Assembly: GCA_963730365.1 (NCBI GenBank)
Contig: CAVSRM010000003.1
Span: 186,001 to 250,000 of the forward strand
From: Fodinibacter sp963730365
GTDB taxonomy: Bacteria; Actinomycetota; Actinomycetes; Actinomycetales; Dermatophilaceae
Reading direction: 5' to 3'
DNA length: 64,000 bases
Made by a program: the position numbers and the translations under genes. The notes below the pieces were generated by a model. It made no database searches. It was not told where the DNA came from and was given only the letters and a program-made list of their open reading frames with translations. Shown one piece after another: positions 34,349 through 42,279 of this stretch (the first letter of the stretch is position 1; the number at the start of each line of letters is the position of its first letter).

Positions 34349-35082
34349 CCTGGCAGAACCGCATCCGCCTGTACGGCGGCATCCTGGCCGTCCTGGCCAT
34401 CACCTCAGTGCTCGTCATCGTCTTCAACCAACGCCAGGCGCGGGCACTGAGCGTCTCGGGCCACGTCGTCGCTGCGGAGTACTCCGTGGGTGCTGCCTAC
34501 GGCGGCGTGCTCATCGAGGCCCTGGTCGAGGAAGGCGACATGGTGACCAAGGGGCAGCCACTGTTCACCGTCACGAGCCCGAAACTGCAGTACGACCTCT
34601 CGAACGGGGTGGAGGCCATCTCCGGCGACGCCTTCGACGTCAAGGAGAGGACTGGAACGGTGACCTACAAGGCGCTCGCGCCGGGGCGACTCTCCACGGT
34701 CACGGCGGAGGTGGGTGGGTTCCTGCAGAACGGCGCGAACCTCGCGACGATCACGACCGTCGGCTCCGAGTCGGCCGTCGCCGACTTCGTCCTCTCGCCT
34801 CGCGACTACGAGCGCATCGAGGACGGTGCGGCCGTCGACCTGCGCCTGCCGGACAACAGCACGATCCCGGGCACCGTGGACGACGTCTCGGTGCGGACCG
34901 AAGCCGGGCAGGCGGTCACGACCGTGACCGTCGCCAGTGCCGCGATCCAGGAGCTGGACGACACGGAGCTCTCCGCTGCAGGCACGCCGGTCGTCGCCAC
35001 GCTGCACCTGCGGGACGACGGTCCCCTCGCGGGACCCAGCGACGCCTTCACCGGCTTCCTCCTCAAGGTCGGCCTCAGGTGA
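34345..35082 (+). CDS. HlyD/Alg44-like membrane-fusion (biotinyl-lipoyl) protein
   Basis: 245 residues. The start overlaps the synthase stop (ATGA), so translation is coupled. One helix (about 9-27) anchors the protein. The outside part begins with a lipoyl/barrel-sandwich half-motif (VSGHVVAAEYSVGAAYGGVL, then EEGDMVTKGQPLFTV). A second half (YKALAPGRLSTVTAEVGGFL) and a beta-barrel region follow (VADFVLSPRDYERIEDGAAV). Such adaptors occur in HlyD and Alg44/BcsB-like roles, where they connect synthase and export path. In a Gram-positive cell it may guide the glycan through the wall or present it to the GH81 enzyme. No close named family was recognised. Confidence 0.75.
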   Translation: MTWQNRIRLYGGILAVLAITSVLVIVFNQRQARALSVSGHVVAAEYSVGAAYGGVLIEALVEEGDMVTKGQPLFTVTSPKLQYDLSNGVEAISGDAFDVKERTGTVTYKALAPGRLSTVTAEVGGFLQNGANLATITTVGSESAVADFVLSPRDYERIEDGAAVDLRLPDNSTIPGTVDDVSVRTEAGQAVTTVTVASAAIQELDDTELSAAGTPVVATLHLRDDGPLAGPSDAFTGFLLKVGLR

Positions 35083-37172
35083 GCGCGGTCAGGAAGGCCG
35101 GGCTCCCCGGGCCGGCGCGCGCGCTGGTCCTCGGCCTCACCGTCGCGCTGGCTCTCGCCGGGTGCACCCGGGCCGCCTCGGACCGTGGTTCCACGGGTGA
35201 GGACCGGGGACCCGGTGGAACCACCGACGGGCTCGTCGACGCCCGGGAGCCGGTCTTCGACACGGCTCGACTCCGCGAGGACGCCTCCGCCCTGGTGCAG
35301 CGCACTCCCAAACCCCTCGTGGCCGACCGGCTGGCCGAGGGTCTGGTGCCCCCGACCAACCGGTGGTTCTCGGGGCTCGCCCTGGGCGAGTCGCCGCAAC
35401 CCGTCTTCCCGCTGCCGTTGAGCGTCTCGGCCACCGGCTCCGGCTTCGGCTTCGGTGTCCCGCAGGTGACCACCGCTGACAAGACCATCAGCGGGGCCGC
35501 GGTCTCCGACCTCACCGTCACCGTCGCCGGAGCCACCTCCGCGGTGGTCGTCGCCTACGACGACCTCACCGTGACCCTGGAGCACCGGACGTCCGAGGGT
35601 GACGCCCTCGGGCGCACGCGGCTCGTCCGCGGCTCACCCTTCCTCACCTTCACCGCGGATCGCTCCGTGCGGCTGAGGCAGTCCTCCCCACCGAGCGGCG
35701 ACCCTGCCGTCGTGACCGCCGGTGACCGGACATACGGTGCGGTGGTGGACGGTCGCCCCGTGTCCGGTGCGGACGTCGAGCTCGCCGAGGGCGGTTCCGT
35801 CACCTGGTATGCCGTCCCGGACGGCGGCTCGGCAGCGACGATGGCCGGACTGGCCGCACCCGTCATCGGCGGGACCGTGGCGTACGGGGTGTCCGACGAC
35901 AGCGCGACGACCCGGCTGGACCTCACGAGGGCCGGGGGAGCCGAAGGCGCCGGCGCGGTCGTGGTCCTGCCGCACCAGCAGGTCGGTCTCGCCGAGGGCA
36001 CCACATGCGACCTCGGCACGTTCGACACGGTCTACGGCACCGCCGAGGTCTGCCGCGGCAGCACCGTGGCCTGGGACGTCCCACTGCACCCGGTGACCAC
36101 CGACCTCGACCTCTCCGGCCTCACCGACGAGGAGCGCGACCGGCTCGCCCGCCAGGTCCGGGCCGACGTCGCGGCGACCGAGCCATTCCCCGCTGACACC
36201 TACTTCGGGGGCAAGTCGCTGCAGCGGCTCACCCAGCTCCACCGGCTGGCCGGACAGCTCGGCCTGCAGGAGGTCGCAGCCTCCTCGAAGGCGACCCTCG
36301 TCGAGGAGCTCGACCGGTGGACCGAGCCGCAGGGCTGCGCGGAACGGCCTGCCAGCTGCTTCGTCCATGACCCGGCCGGGCGCGGGGTCGTCGGGTTGAC
36401 GGCCTCCTTCGGGTCCGACGAGTGGAACGACCACCACTTCCACTACGGATACTTCCTCTACGCCGCGGGCGTGCTCGCAGCCGAGGACCGGTCCCTGCTC
36501 GAGCGGTGGCGCCCGGTCCTCGACCTCGTCGCCGCGGACATCGCCGGCAGCGGCACCGGGGGACTCTTCCCGGACCGACGCACGTTCGACCCCTACGCGG
36601 CGCAGTCGTGGGCGAGCGGCACCGCCCCGTTCGCGGACGGCAACAACCAGGAGAGCACGTCCGAGGCGGTGAACGCGTGGCTCGGGGTGACCCTCTGGGC
36701 CCGAGCCACGGACAACGCCCCGCTGGAGCAGCAGTCCCGGTGGATGCTGGCGGGTGAGCAGTCGACCGCACTGCGCTATGGACTGGACCTGGACCGCGAC
36801 GACCCGGTGTACGACGGGTTCGGGCACGAGATCGTCTCGCTGACCTGGGGTGGTAAGCGCGACTACGCGACGTGGTTCTCGCCGGCGCCCGCAGCGATGC
36901 TCGGGATCATCCTGCTGCCCGCCAGTCCCAGCACCCCGTCATACCTCGGAGGCGATCCCGAGCGGATCCGCGCGACCGTCGACGAGGCCACCGACGGCAA
37001 GGGATACGCGCAACAGTTCGGCGACTACCTGCTGATGTACTCCGCGCTCGCCGGTCCACAGGACCGGGAGGCCGCCCTCCTGGCCGCCGATGACCTGGAC
37101 GAGGAGTGGGTCGACGACGGCAACAGCCGTGCCTACCTGCTCGCGTGGGTGATGTCGCGCCCCGCCTCCTGA
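35079..37172 (+). CDS. GH81-family endo-beta-1,3-glucanase lipoprotein
   Basis: 697 residues; GTG 35079 overlaps the previous stop (GTGA). A lipoprotein signal ends in LALAGC (lipidated Cys near residue 28), so the enzyme is anchored on the outer face of the membrane. The catalytic domain shows GH81 hallmarks: PPTNRWFSGLALGE near the N-terminus, then EWNDHHFHYGYFLYAAGVLA and NNQESTSEAVNAW, which carry the acidic catalytic residues of this inverting family. GH81 enzymes cut beta-1,3-glucan. As the third gene of a coupled operon with a GT2 synthase, it probably trims or releases the nascent polymer, as AlgL or BcsZ does in alginate and cellulose systems. Degrading fungal or plant glucan for food is the alternative. 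Confidence 0.85.
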   Translation: MSAVRKAGLPGPARALVLGLTVALALAGCTRAASDRGSTGEDRGPGGTTDGLVDAREPVFDTARLREDASALVQRTPKPLVADRLAEGLVPPTNRWFSGLALGESPQPVFPLPLSVSATGSGFGFGVPQVTTADKTISGAAVSDLTVTVAGATSAVVVAYDDLTVTLEHRTSEGDALGRTRLVRGSPFLTFTADRSVRLRQSSPPSGDPAVVTAGDRTYGAVVDGRPVSGADVELAEGGSVTWYAVPDGGSAATMAGLAAPVIGGTVAYGVSDDSATTRLDLTRAGGAEGAGAVVVLPHQQVGLAEGTTCDLGTFDTVYGTAEVCRGSTVAWDVPLHPVTTDLDLSGLTDEERDRLARQVRADVAATEPFPADTYFGGKSLQRLTQLHRLAGQLGLQEVAASSKATLVEELDRWTEPQGCAERPASCFVHDPAGRGVVGLTASFGSDEWNDHHFHYGYFLYAAGVLAAEDRSLLERWRPVLDLVAADIAGSGTGGLFPDRRTFDPYAAQSWASGTAPFADGNNQESTSEAVNAWLGVTLWARATDNAPLEQQSRWMLAGEQSTALRYGLDLDRDDPVYDGFGHEIVSLTWGGKRDYATWFSPAPAAMLGIILLPASPSTPSYLGGDPERIRATVDEATDGKGYAQQFGDYLLMYSALAGPQDREAALLAADDLDEEWVDDGNSRAYLLAWVMSRPAS

Positions 37173-37227
37173 AGCCGGGCGGCACACCGGCTCGGCGGCC
37201 GCAGCACGATGACCGGGCGTGCCATGG

Positions 37228-37233
37228 CAGGGT
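37228..37233 (+). promoter_or_regulatory. Possible -10 box (CAGGGT) of the PPOX gene, leaderless spacing
   Basis: CAGGGT, with C replacing the first T, is followed by 7 bases and ATG 37241. Confidence 0.4.
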
Positions 37234-37240
37234 GGGCACC

Positions 37241-37708
37241 ATGGCACGCAGCATCGCGACCAACGTCACGGTCGACCTCGACGGACTGCTCGACTTCGTG
37301 CGGCCGCGCCACCGGATGATCCTCATGACGACGCGTTCCGACGATCGCCCGCAGGCATCGCCGGTCACCGGTGGAGTCGACGAGCAGGGACGGATCGTCA
37401 TCTCGAGCTACCCGGAGCGGGCCAAGACGGCCAACGCCCGGCGCGACCCACGGGTGAGCATCGTGGTGCTCTCTGACGACTTCGGAGGTGCCTGGGTGCA
37501 GGTCGACGGTGACTGCGAGGTGATCGACCCGCCGGACTCCGTGGAGCCGCTCGTCGACTACTTCCGGTGCATCTCCGGTGAGCACCCCGACTGGGACGAG
37601 TACCGGCAGGCGATGCGCGACCAGCGCAAGTCCCTCCTCCGGGTCACGCCGACCAGGTGGGGGCCGGTCGCCACGGGCGGCTTCCCGCCCAGGTTCGCGG
37701 GGTCCTGA
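37241..37708 (+). CDS. PPOX-class (pyridoxamine oxidase-like) flavin/F420-dependent oxidoreductase
   Basis: 155 residues with the split-barrel fold of pyridoxamine 5'-phosphate oxidase-like proteins. The N-terminal strand pattern is RHRMILMTTRSDDRPQASPV, followed by GRIVISSYPERAKTANARRDPRVSIVVL, here quoted in two parts only for orientation: the Ser-Tyr and Lys-Thr-Ala-Asn residues in it line the cofactor phosphate site. Actinobacterial members with this pattern often bind F420 or FMN. The substrate is unknown. It follows the GH81 gene after 68 bases and precedes coaE, with its own probable leaderless start, so it does not look like part of the glucan operon. Confidence 0.8.
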   Translation: MARSIATNVTVDLDGLLDFVRPRHRMILMTTRSDDRPQASPVTGGVDEQGRIVISSYPERAKTANARRDPRVSIVVLSDDFGGAWVQVDGDCEVIDPPDSVEPLVDYFRCISGEHPDWDEYRQAMRDQRKSLLRVTPTRWGPVATGGFPPRFAGS

Positions 37709-37731
37709 GAGTCGCGGAAGGGTGTCGCCAC

Positions 37732-37737
37732 TAGAGT
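37732..37737 (+). promoter_or_regulatory. -10 box (TAGAGT) of coaE, leaderless spacing
   Basis: TAGAGT is followed by 7 bases and ATG 37745. Confidence 0.6.
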
Positions 37738-37744
37738 CGCCCGC

Positions 37745-38923
37745 ATGTTGCGCGTGGGTCTGACCGGGGGCATCGGGTCGGGCAAGTCCACCGTGTCGGC
37801 CCAGCTCGGCGCGCTCGGTGCGGTGCTGGTGGATGCCGACGTCGTGGCCCGGGAGGTGGTCGAGCCGGGGACGCCCGCCCTCGCCGAGATCGAGTCCCGG
37901 TTCGGGAGCGCGGTGATCCGGCCCGACGGCACGCTCGACCGCCCCGCCCTGGGTCTCCTGGTGTTCGGGGACGCCCCTGCGCTGCGCGATCTCGAGGCGA
38001 TCACGCACCCGGCGATCTGGGAGCGCACGGAGCACCTCATCCGTGAGGCGCCCGAGGACGCCGTCGTGCTGCACGACATGCCCCTGCTCGTCGAGAAGGA
38101 GATGGTGGGTGAGTACCACCTCGTGATCGTGGTGGGCGCCAGCGAGGAGACCCGCCTCCGGCGGCTCGTCGACCAGCGGGGGATGCCGGAGCCGGACGCA
38201 CGGGCGCGCATCGCGTCCCAGGCCGACGACGCTGCGCGTCGTGCGGCAGCCGATGTCTGGCTCGACAACGAGGGTGGCCTCACGGCCCTCGAAGCCGGCG
38301 TCCGACGGCTGTGGCACGAGCGGATCGAGCCGTTCGAGGTCAACCTCAGGAACGGCATCCGGTCCCGGTTGACCCGGCCGACCCTCTCGGAACCCGACCC
38401 GTCGTGGCCGGCGCAGGCGGCGCGGCTCGCCGCCCGGGTGAGGCACGGAGCCGGGCCGACGGCGGCGGGTGTGGACCACATCGGTTCGACAGCCGTGCCG
38501 GGGCTGGTGGCAAAGGACGTCATCGACCTCCAGGTCGGTGTGCGGTCGCTGACGGATGCCGACGACCCGGCGTTCGCCGCGGGGCTGCGAGCAGCGGGTT
38601 TCGTCCGGCTCGAGGGGGACTGGCACGACAACGGCAAGGACGGCACGCTCTGGCCGAAGCGGCTGTACGGGGCGTGCGACCCCGGCCGGGTAGCGCACGT
38701 GCACGTGCGCGAGGTGGGCTCCGCCGGGTGGGAGTGGGCGCTCATGTTCCGTGACTGGCTGCGTGACCGGGCCGACGAGCGTGAGGCCTACGCCGACCTG
38801 AAGCTGGGGCTGGCTGCGCGGACAGCCACCATGGACGAGTACGCCGAGGCCAAGGAGCCGTGGTTCGACGACGCCGACGAGCGGGCCCGGGGGTGGGCTG
38901 ACGCCGTGGGCTGGTCACCCTAG
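37745..38923 (+). CDS. coaE: Dephospho-CoA kinase fused to a GrpB (UPF0157) domain
   Basis: 392 residues, about twice the length of a plain CoaE. Residues 1 to about 200 are dephospho-CoA kinase, the last step of CoA synthesis, with the P-loop GLTGGIGSGKST (5-16), DADVVAREVV and HDMPLLVEK. From about 215 to 385 comes a GrpB/UPF0157 nucleotidyltransferase-like domain (DHIGSTAVPGLVAKDVIDLQ at about 244-263, then the VHVREVGSAGWEWALMFRD region). The same fusion occurs in mycobacterial CoaE (Rv1631), so it is a lineage feature. The role of the GrpB part is not settled. The stop TAG shares the palindrome CTAG with the converging decarboxylase gene. Confidence 0.95.
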   Translation: MLRVGLTGGIGSGKSTVSAQLGALGAVLVDADVVAREVVEPGTPALAEIESRFGSAVIRPDGTLDRPALGLLVFGDAPALRDLEAITHPAIWERTEHLIREAPEDAVVLHDMPLLVEKEMVGEYHLVIVVGASEETRLRRLVDQRGMPEPDARARIASQADDAARRAAADVWLDNEGGLTALEAGVRRLWHERIEPFEVNLRNGIRSRLTRPTLSEPDPSWPAQAARLAARVRHGAGPTAAGVDHIGSTAVPGLVAKDVIDLQVGVRSLTDADDPAFAAGLRAAGFVRLEGDWHDNGKDGTLWPKRLYGACDPGRVAHVHVREVGSAGWEWALMFRDWLRDRADEREAYADLKLGLAARTATMDEYAEAKEPWFDDADERARGWADAVGWSP

Positions 38924-40437
38924 GGCGCCAGCGTGGGCTCCTTCACCGGCTCGCCGCCCAGCTCGGCCAGGACCTCGGAACCGAGCCGGCGCACCGTCGT
39001 GACGAGGAGGTCCAGGTCCTCGGTGCGGGTGCGGTGGTTGCCGATGGCGCACCGCATCGCGTGCCGGCCCCGGAGCTGCGTCTCGGAGACGATGGCCACC
39101 CCGCTCTCGTGCAGCCTGAGGGTCACCTCGTGCGTGACCTCGTCGAGACGCTCGGGGGTCAGGCCGCCGGGCGCGTAGCGGAAGCAGACGATGTCGCAGC
39201 CGACGGGTGCGAGGAGCTCGAGGTCCGGCGCCGCCTCCACCGCGGTGGCCAGGTGGTGCGCTTGGGCGATGTTCGCATCCATGACCCTGCCGAAGGCGTC
39301 GGCGCCGTAGGCCGTGAACGCCATCCACACGCGCAGGGCCCGGAACCCACGGGAGAGGGCGATGCCCAGCTCGGTGTACCAGAGGTCGCTCCCGGACAGG
39401 CCGCGGTCGGAGTGGGTGAGGTAGCTCGACTCCACGGAGAAGGTCCCGCGGTGGGCTGAGGGGTCACGCACGAGCACCAGCCCGACGTCCATCGGTGCCT
39501 GCATCCACTTGTGCAGGTCCAGGGCCACGGAGTCCGCGCGCTCGATACCGCGCACCCGCCCCGCTTCCCCACCGAGGTTGAGGAAGCCGCCGATGGCGCC
39601 GTCGACGTGGAGCCAGATCCCCTCGTGCTCAACCAGGTCGGCGATGGCGCCGAGGTCGTCCGTCGCGCCGGTGTTCACGGTTCCGGCGGTGGCGACCACG
39701 GCCACGGGGGTCACGCCGTTCGCCCGGTCGGTCGCGATCGCGTCGGCGAGGGCAGCCACGTCCATGGAGTAGTCGTCGAGGACGGGAACCTGTCGCAGGG
39801 CTCCTGCGCCCAGACCGAGCAGTTCGCAGCTCTTGCGGTGGCAGCTGTGCACCTCGCTGGACGCGTACACGGCATACGGTCGACCGTCGAGCCCCCTGTG
39901 CCGCACGGAGGGGCCGATGGCCGCAGACCTCGCCACGGCCAGGCCCACGAGGTTGGCCTCGGAGGCCCCGCTGACGAACAGGCCACTCGCACCGGGGGGG
40001 TAACCGGCCGCCTCGGCGCACCAGGCCACGGTCTGGCGCTCGACGAGGACCGGAGCGTGGTCACCGCCGCCGAGGTTCGCGTTGTGGACGCTGGCGAGCA
40101 GGTCTGCGATGTTGCCGACGGGGTTGCCCGCGCCCATGTACCACCCCCAGAAGCGTGCGTGGTCGTTGCCCATCGAGTAGGGAGCCACCCGGGTGATGAA
40201 GTCCTCGTATGCCGCGTTCGCGCCGGCGGGTGACCGCGGAAGGGGGCCGGCGAAGGATGCGCGGACCTCGTCGGGCATCGGCCGCCACACGGGCTGCTCC
40301 GACCGACCTGCGAGGTGGTCGATCGAGTCGTCGACGGCTCGGTGCGCGAGGGCCCGCAGCTGCGTCCAGTCGGTGGGGTCGAGGGTCGCCTCCCCGATGT
40401 CGTCCTCTGATGTGCCGGGGTGGGGAGGGGAGGCCAT
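38920..40437 (-). CDS. PLP-dependent group II decarboxylase (aromatic amino acid/glutamate decarboxylase-like)
   Basis: 505 residues, start ATG 40437. The fold-type I decarboxylase pattern is clear. LFVSGASEANLVGLAVAR (153-170) is the PLP phosphate region. HVDGA (277-281) holds the Asp that bonds the pyridine nitrogen. LDLHKWM (307-313) holds Lys310, the Schiff-base residue. Likely activities are decarboxylation of an aromatic L-amino acid or a related substrate, but the sequence alone does not choose between them. It is cytoplasmic. No transporter or monooxygenase partner is beside it. The 3' end overlaps coaE by 4 bases, convergent. A CAGGGT box 14 bases upstream (minus strand) may give a very short leader. 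Confidence 0.88.
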   Translation of the reverse strand: MASPPHPGTSEDDIGEATLDPTDWTQLRALAHRAVDDSIDHLAGRSEQPVWRPMPDEVRASFAGPLPRSPAGANAAYEDFITRVAPYSMGNDHARFWGWYMGAGNPVGNIADLLASVHNANLGGGDHAPVLVERQTVAWCAEAAGYPPGASGLFVSGASEANLVGLAVARSAAIGPSVRHRGLDGRPYAVYASSEVHSCHRKSCELLGLGAGALRQVPVLDDYSMDVAALADAIATDRANGVTPVAVVATAGTVNTGATDDLGAIADLVEHEGIWLHVDGAIGGFLNLGGEAGRVRGIERADSVALDLHKWMQAPMDVGLVLVRDPSAHRGTFSVESSYLTHSDRGLSGSDLWYTELGIALSRGFRALRVWMAFTAYGADAFGRVMDANIAQAHHLATAVEAAPDLELLAPVGCDIVCFRYAPGGLTPERLDEVTHEVTLRLHESGVAIVSETQLRGRHAMRCAIGNHRTRTEDLDLLVTTVRRLGSEVLAELGGEPVKEPTLAP

Positions 40438-40569
40438 CTCGTGATGGTCCCACCCTGCCGAGCGCCTGACCAGAGGCCGTGGGGAGGGTGCTTCCGTCCA
40501 CCGGCGTGACGCTGGATGGTGTCGTGCACAGGGGTACTCCGGGACGTCGGTGGTGTCTGTGGACAGGTG

Positions 40570-40575
40570 TACGGT
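40570..40575 (+). promoter_or_regulatory. Predicted -10 box (TACGGT) of the HNH gene
   Basis: TACGGT lies 46 bases before GTG 40621. The purine-rich leader contains aagggggg (40606-40613) at Shine-Dalgarno distance. Confidence 0.35.
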
Positions 40576-40620
40576 TCTGAAGAAGCAAGGGAAGCAAGAG
40601 GATCAAGGGGGGTGGGTGAC

Positions 40621-42060
40621 GTGGTGGGGCGAGGGGTGGGGTCCGGGGCCGGGTCGTCGCCGTCGTCCGTGATGTCTCGGGTACGGGAGTTCCGCTCGTG
40701 GGTTGCCGGCCTCGATGGAGCGGACCTCCTCGATGCCGAGCGGATCGGGCTGGTCGCGGAGCTGGAGCGGGTGAAGGGTGCCTCGACCGCTGCCCAGGCC
40801 CGGGTCACCGTCCGGCTCGCGGAGTCCCAGCTCGGTGACGAGACGGGGTCGGGGCGGGTTCGTCAGGGGCGGGAGGATGCCGTCGCTCGACGTCGCTCTC
40901 TCGGGTCCCAGATCGCGTTGGCCCGTCGCGACTCGCCCTCTTGGGGGGACCGGTTCGTCGGGGTGTCGCAGGCGCTGGTGAACGAGCTGCCGTTCACGAT
41001 GGAGGCGCTGGCCGGTGGGGCGATCGGGGAGCGGCACGCGGTGGCGATGGTGCGGGAGACCGCCTGCCTGACGGTGGAGGACCGTGCGGAGGTGGACCGG
41101 CGGGTGGGCCCGGTGCTGGGCGGGTTGGGGGTCAAGGGTGTCGCGGGCGCGGCACGCCGGGTCGCGGCGGAGCTGGATGCGGCCTCGGTCGTGGCCCGCA
41201 TGGAGTCGGCGGTGGGGTCGCGGCGCGTCACCGTTCGCCCGGCTCCGGACGGGATGGCATACCTGACGGTCCTCGGTCCGTTGAGGGATGTCGTCGGGGC
41301 GCACGCGGCGCTGAGGGCTCGAGCGGCGGCTGTCGTGGGCGGGCAGGCGCCCGACGAGCCGGCCGACGGGCGGGGGACGGGCGCGGTGGCGGCCGACACC
41401 GCGTTGCGACTGATGTCCGGGCGGGCCGTCGGGCAGACGCAGCCGGTCGAGGTCCAGCTGGTCATGACCGACCGGTCCCTGCTGGGGGTGGGCGGAGCGT
41501 CACGATCGGCGTGGGAGCCGGCGCGCGTGCCCGGGCACGGCCCGGTCCCCGCACCCGTTGCGCGCTCGTGGGTCGCTGCTGGTTCGGGCCGGGGGAGCGA
41601 CGAGGCCCACGAGGAGGCCACGCTCTGGCTCCGCCGGCTCTACTCCTCCCCAGACGGGCGCGACCTCGTGGCCATGGACTCTCGGCGCCGCGTGTTCTCG
41701 GGGCAGCTGCGCCGGATGCTGGTGCTGCGGGACGACGTGTGCTCGACCCCGTGGTGCGAGGCTCCGATCGTGCACGCCGACCACGCCCATCCGGCCCGTG
41801 CCGGGGGAGAGACGTCCTTCGGGAACGGGTCCGGGCTGTGCGCGCGCTGCAACGAGGTCAAGGAGGCGCCGGGCTGGTCGGTGCGCGTGGTCCACACCGG
41901 TCTCGACCCCGGTGGCGGGCGCCCCAGGGAGATCGTGGTGACCACCCCGACCCGGCACACCTACCGGGCGACCGCCCCGCCCTTGACCGGCTGGGGCGCG
42001 GACGACCCCCTCGCCTCCCCGCTCGAAGCACACCTCGGAAGACTCCTCGTCGCGTCGTGA
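40621..42060 (+). CDS. DUF222 / HNH endonuclease domain protein (13E12-like)
   Basis: 479 residues from GTG 40621, chosen for the purine-rich Shine-Dalgarno sequence; the frame is open back to 40516. Residues to about 350 form the DUF222 region, helical and Arg/Ala-rich. The C-terminal HNH nuclease motif is at about 374-412: CSTPWCEAPIVHADH, then GNGSGLCARCN, with paired cysteines for zinc and the catalytic His. Such proteins are multicopy in many actinobacteria (the 13E12 repeat family of mycobacteria) and are linked to mobile or selfish DNA, but their function is unproven. The unusually high G in its codons and leader differs from its neighbours and hints at acquisition. Confidence 0.85.
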   Translation: MVGRGVGSGAGSSPSSVMSRVREFRSWVAGLDGADLLDAERIGLVAELERVKGASTAAQARVTVRLAESQLGDETGSGRVRQGREDAVARRRSLGSQIALARRDSPSWGDRFVGVSQALVNELPFTMEALAGGAIGERHAVAMVRETACLTVEDRAEVDRRVGPVLGGLGVKGVAGAARRVAAELDAASVVARMESAVGSRRVTVRPAPDGMAYLTVLGPLRDVVGAHAALRARAAAVVGGQAPDEPADGRGTGAVAADTALRLMSGRAVGQTQPVEVQLVMTDRSLLGVGGASRSAWEPARVPGHGPVPAPVARSWVAAGSGRGSDEAHEEATLWLRRLYSSPDGRDLVAMDSRRRVFSGQLRRMLVLRDDVCSTPWCEAPIVHADHAHPARAGGETSFGNGSGLCARCNEVKEAPGWSVRVVHTGLDPGGGRPREIVVTTPTRHTYRATAPPLTGWGADDPLASPLEAHLGRLLVAS

Positions 42061-42267
42061 CTCCCGGCCACGGTCGACCTCCGGCGGGGGAGCCCCGTCG
42101 AGGACCATGGCACGCTCCGCGACCCACAGCGCCGTGTCGCTCGGGGCGGGCAGGATCGGGCGCCCGGGTCTGGGAGCCCGGAACACCGCTCGGGTCCGGG
42201 CGTCCTATCCGGAGCGTGGCACAGCCTGTGTGCAGGCTGCGCGTGACCGGCTGTCGGTGGGGACGCA

Positions 42268-42273
42268 TACCGT
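42268..42273 (+). promoter_or_regulatory. -10 box (TACCGT) of uvrB, leaderless spacing
   Basis: TACCGT is followed by 6 bases and ATG 42280. The 219-base spacer upstream shows no other clear element. Confidence 0.5.
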
Positions 42274-42279
42274 AGAGGC

